From positions 1 to 6,305 of the forward strand of contig JBEKCQ010000181.1 of NCBI GenBank assembly GCA_050014795.1: 6,305 nt of DNA. The letters are read 5' to 3'. The stretch comes from JALHUF01 sp050014795 (GTDB lineage Bacteria; Acidobacteriota; Terriglobia; UBA7540). Shown piece by piece: positions 6,300 to 6,305 of this stretch. Each line of letters opens with the position of its first letter. The stretch's first letter is position 1. Under the pieces are notes generated by a model, which ran no database searches, was not told the DNA's origin, and was given only the letters and a program-made list of their open reading frames with translations. The position numbers and the translations under genes were made by a program.

Positions 6300-6305
6300 G
6301 TAGCG

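Noticed and set aside
1..6305. CRISPR array, tRNA, rRNA, insertion sequence, phage or defence genes
   Set aside because: No spaced direct-repeat array, cloverleaf, transposase frame or terminal repeats were seen; nearly every base belongs to five housekeeping-type genes.

Overview
The window is a stretch of ordinary bacterial chromosome with high GC (about 60% by eye) and almost no non-coding space. It holds five protein genes in two converging blocks. I see no rRNA, tRNA, CRISPR array, insertion sequence or phage gene. The MutS and GH3 protein style and the AT-rich in-frame insertion in mutS suggest Acidobacteriota, with Verrucomicrobiota as the main alternative. This is an impression from sequence style, not a phylogenetic result.

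Plus-strand block (1-1253): a TsaC/YrdC-type threonylcarbamoyl-AMP synthase (tRNA t6A modification) is followed directly by a membrane-anchored YdcF/SanA-family (DUF218) protein. The first ATG or GTG of the second gene lies inside its membrane helix. The likely true start is a CTG at 645 that overlaps the tsaC stop codon and has an AAGGAG eight bases upstream.

Minus-strand block (6305-1308, read right to left): a candidate sigma70-type promoter is followed by mutS, then a GH3 (NagZ-like) protein, then anmK. The mutS stop and GH3 start share ATGA, and anmK probably starts on a TTG inside the end of the GH3 gene. The three genes therefore look like one translationally coupled operon joining mismatch repair to two peptidoglycan-recycling functions. 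In the standard pathway NagZ releases 1,6-anhydro-MurNAc-containing products in the cytoplasm, and AnmK converts anhydro-MurNAc to MurNAc-6-phosphate.

The oddest feature is that the GH3 protein keeps the nucleophile Asp and the KHFPG loop but lacks the Asp-x-His acid/base dyad and a substrate-binding Arg typical of NagZ. It may be inactive, altered in specificity, or use another acid/base. The blocks converge on a 54-base gap (1254-1307) with overlapping inverted repeats but no U-tract. I found no convincing new multi-gene system; the findings are mainly start-codon, active-site and small-repeat observations.
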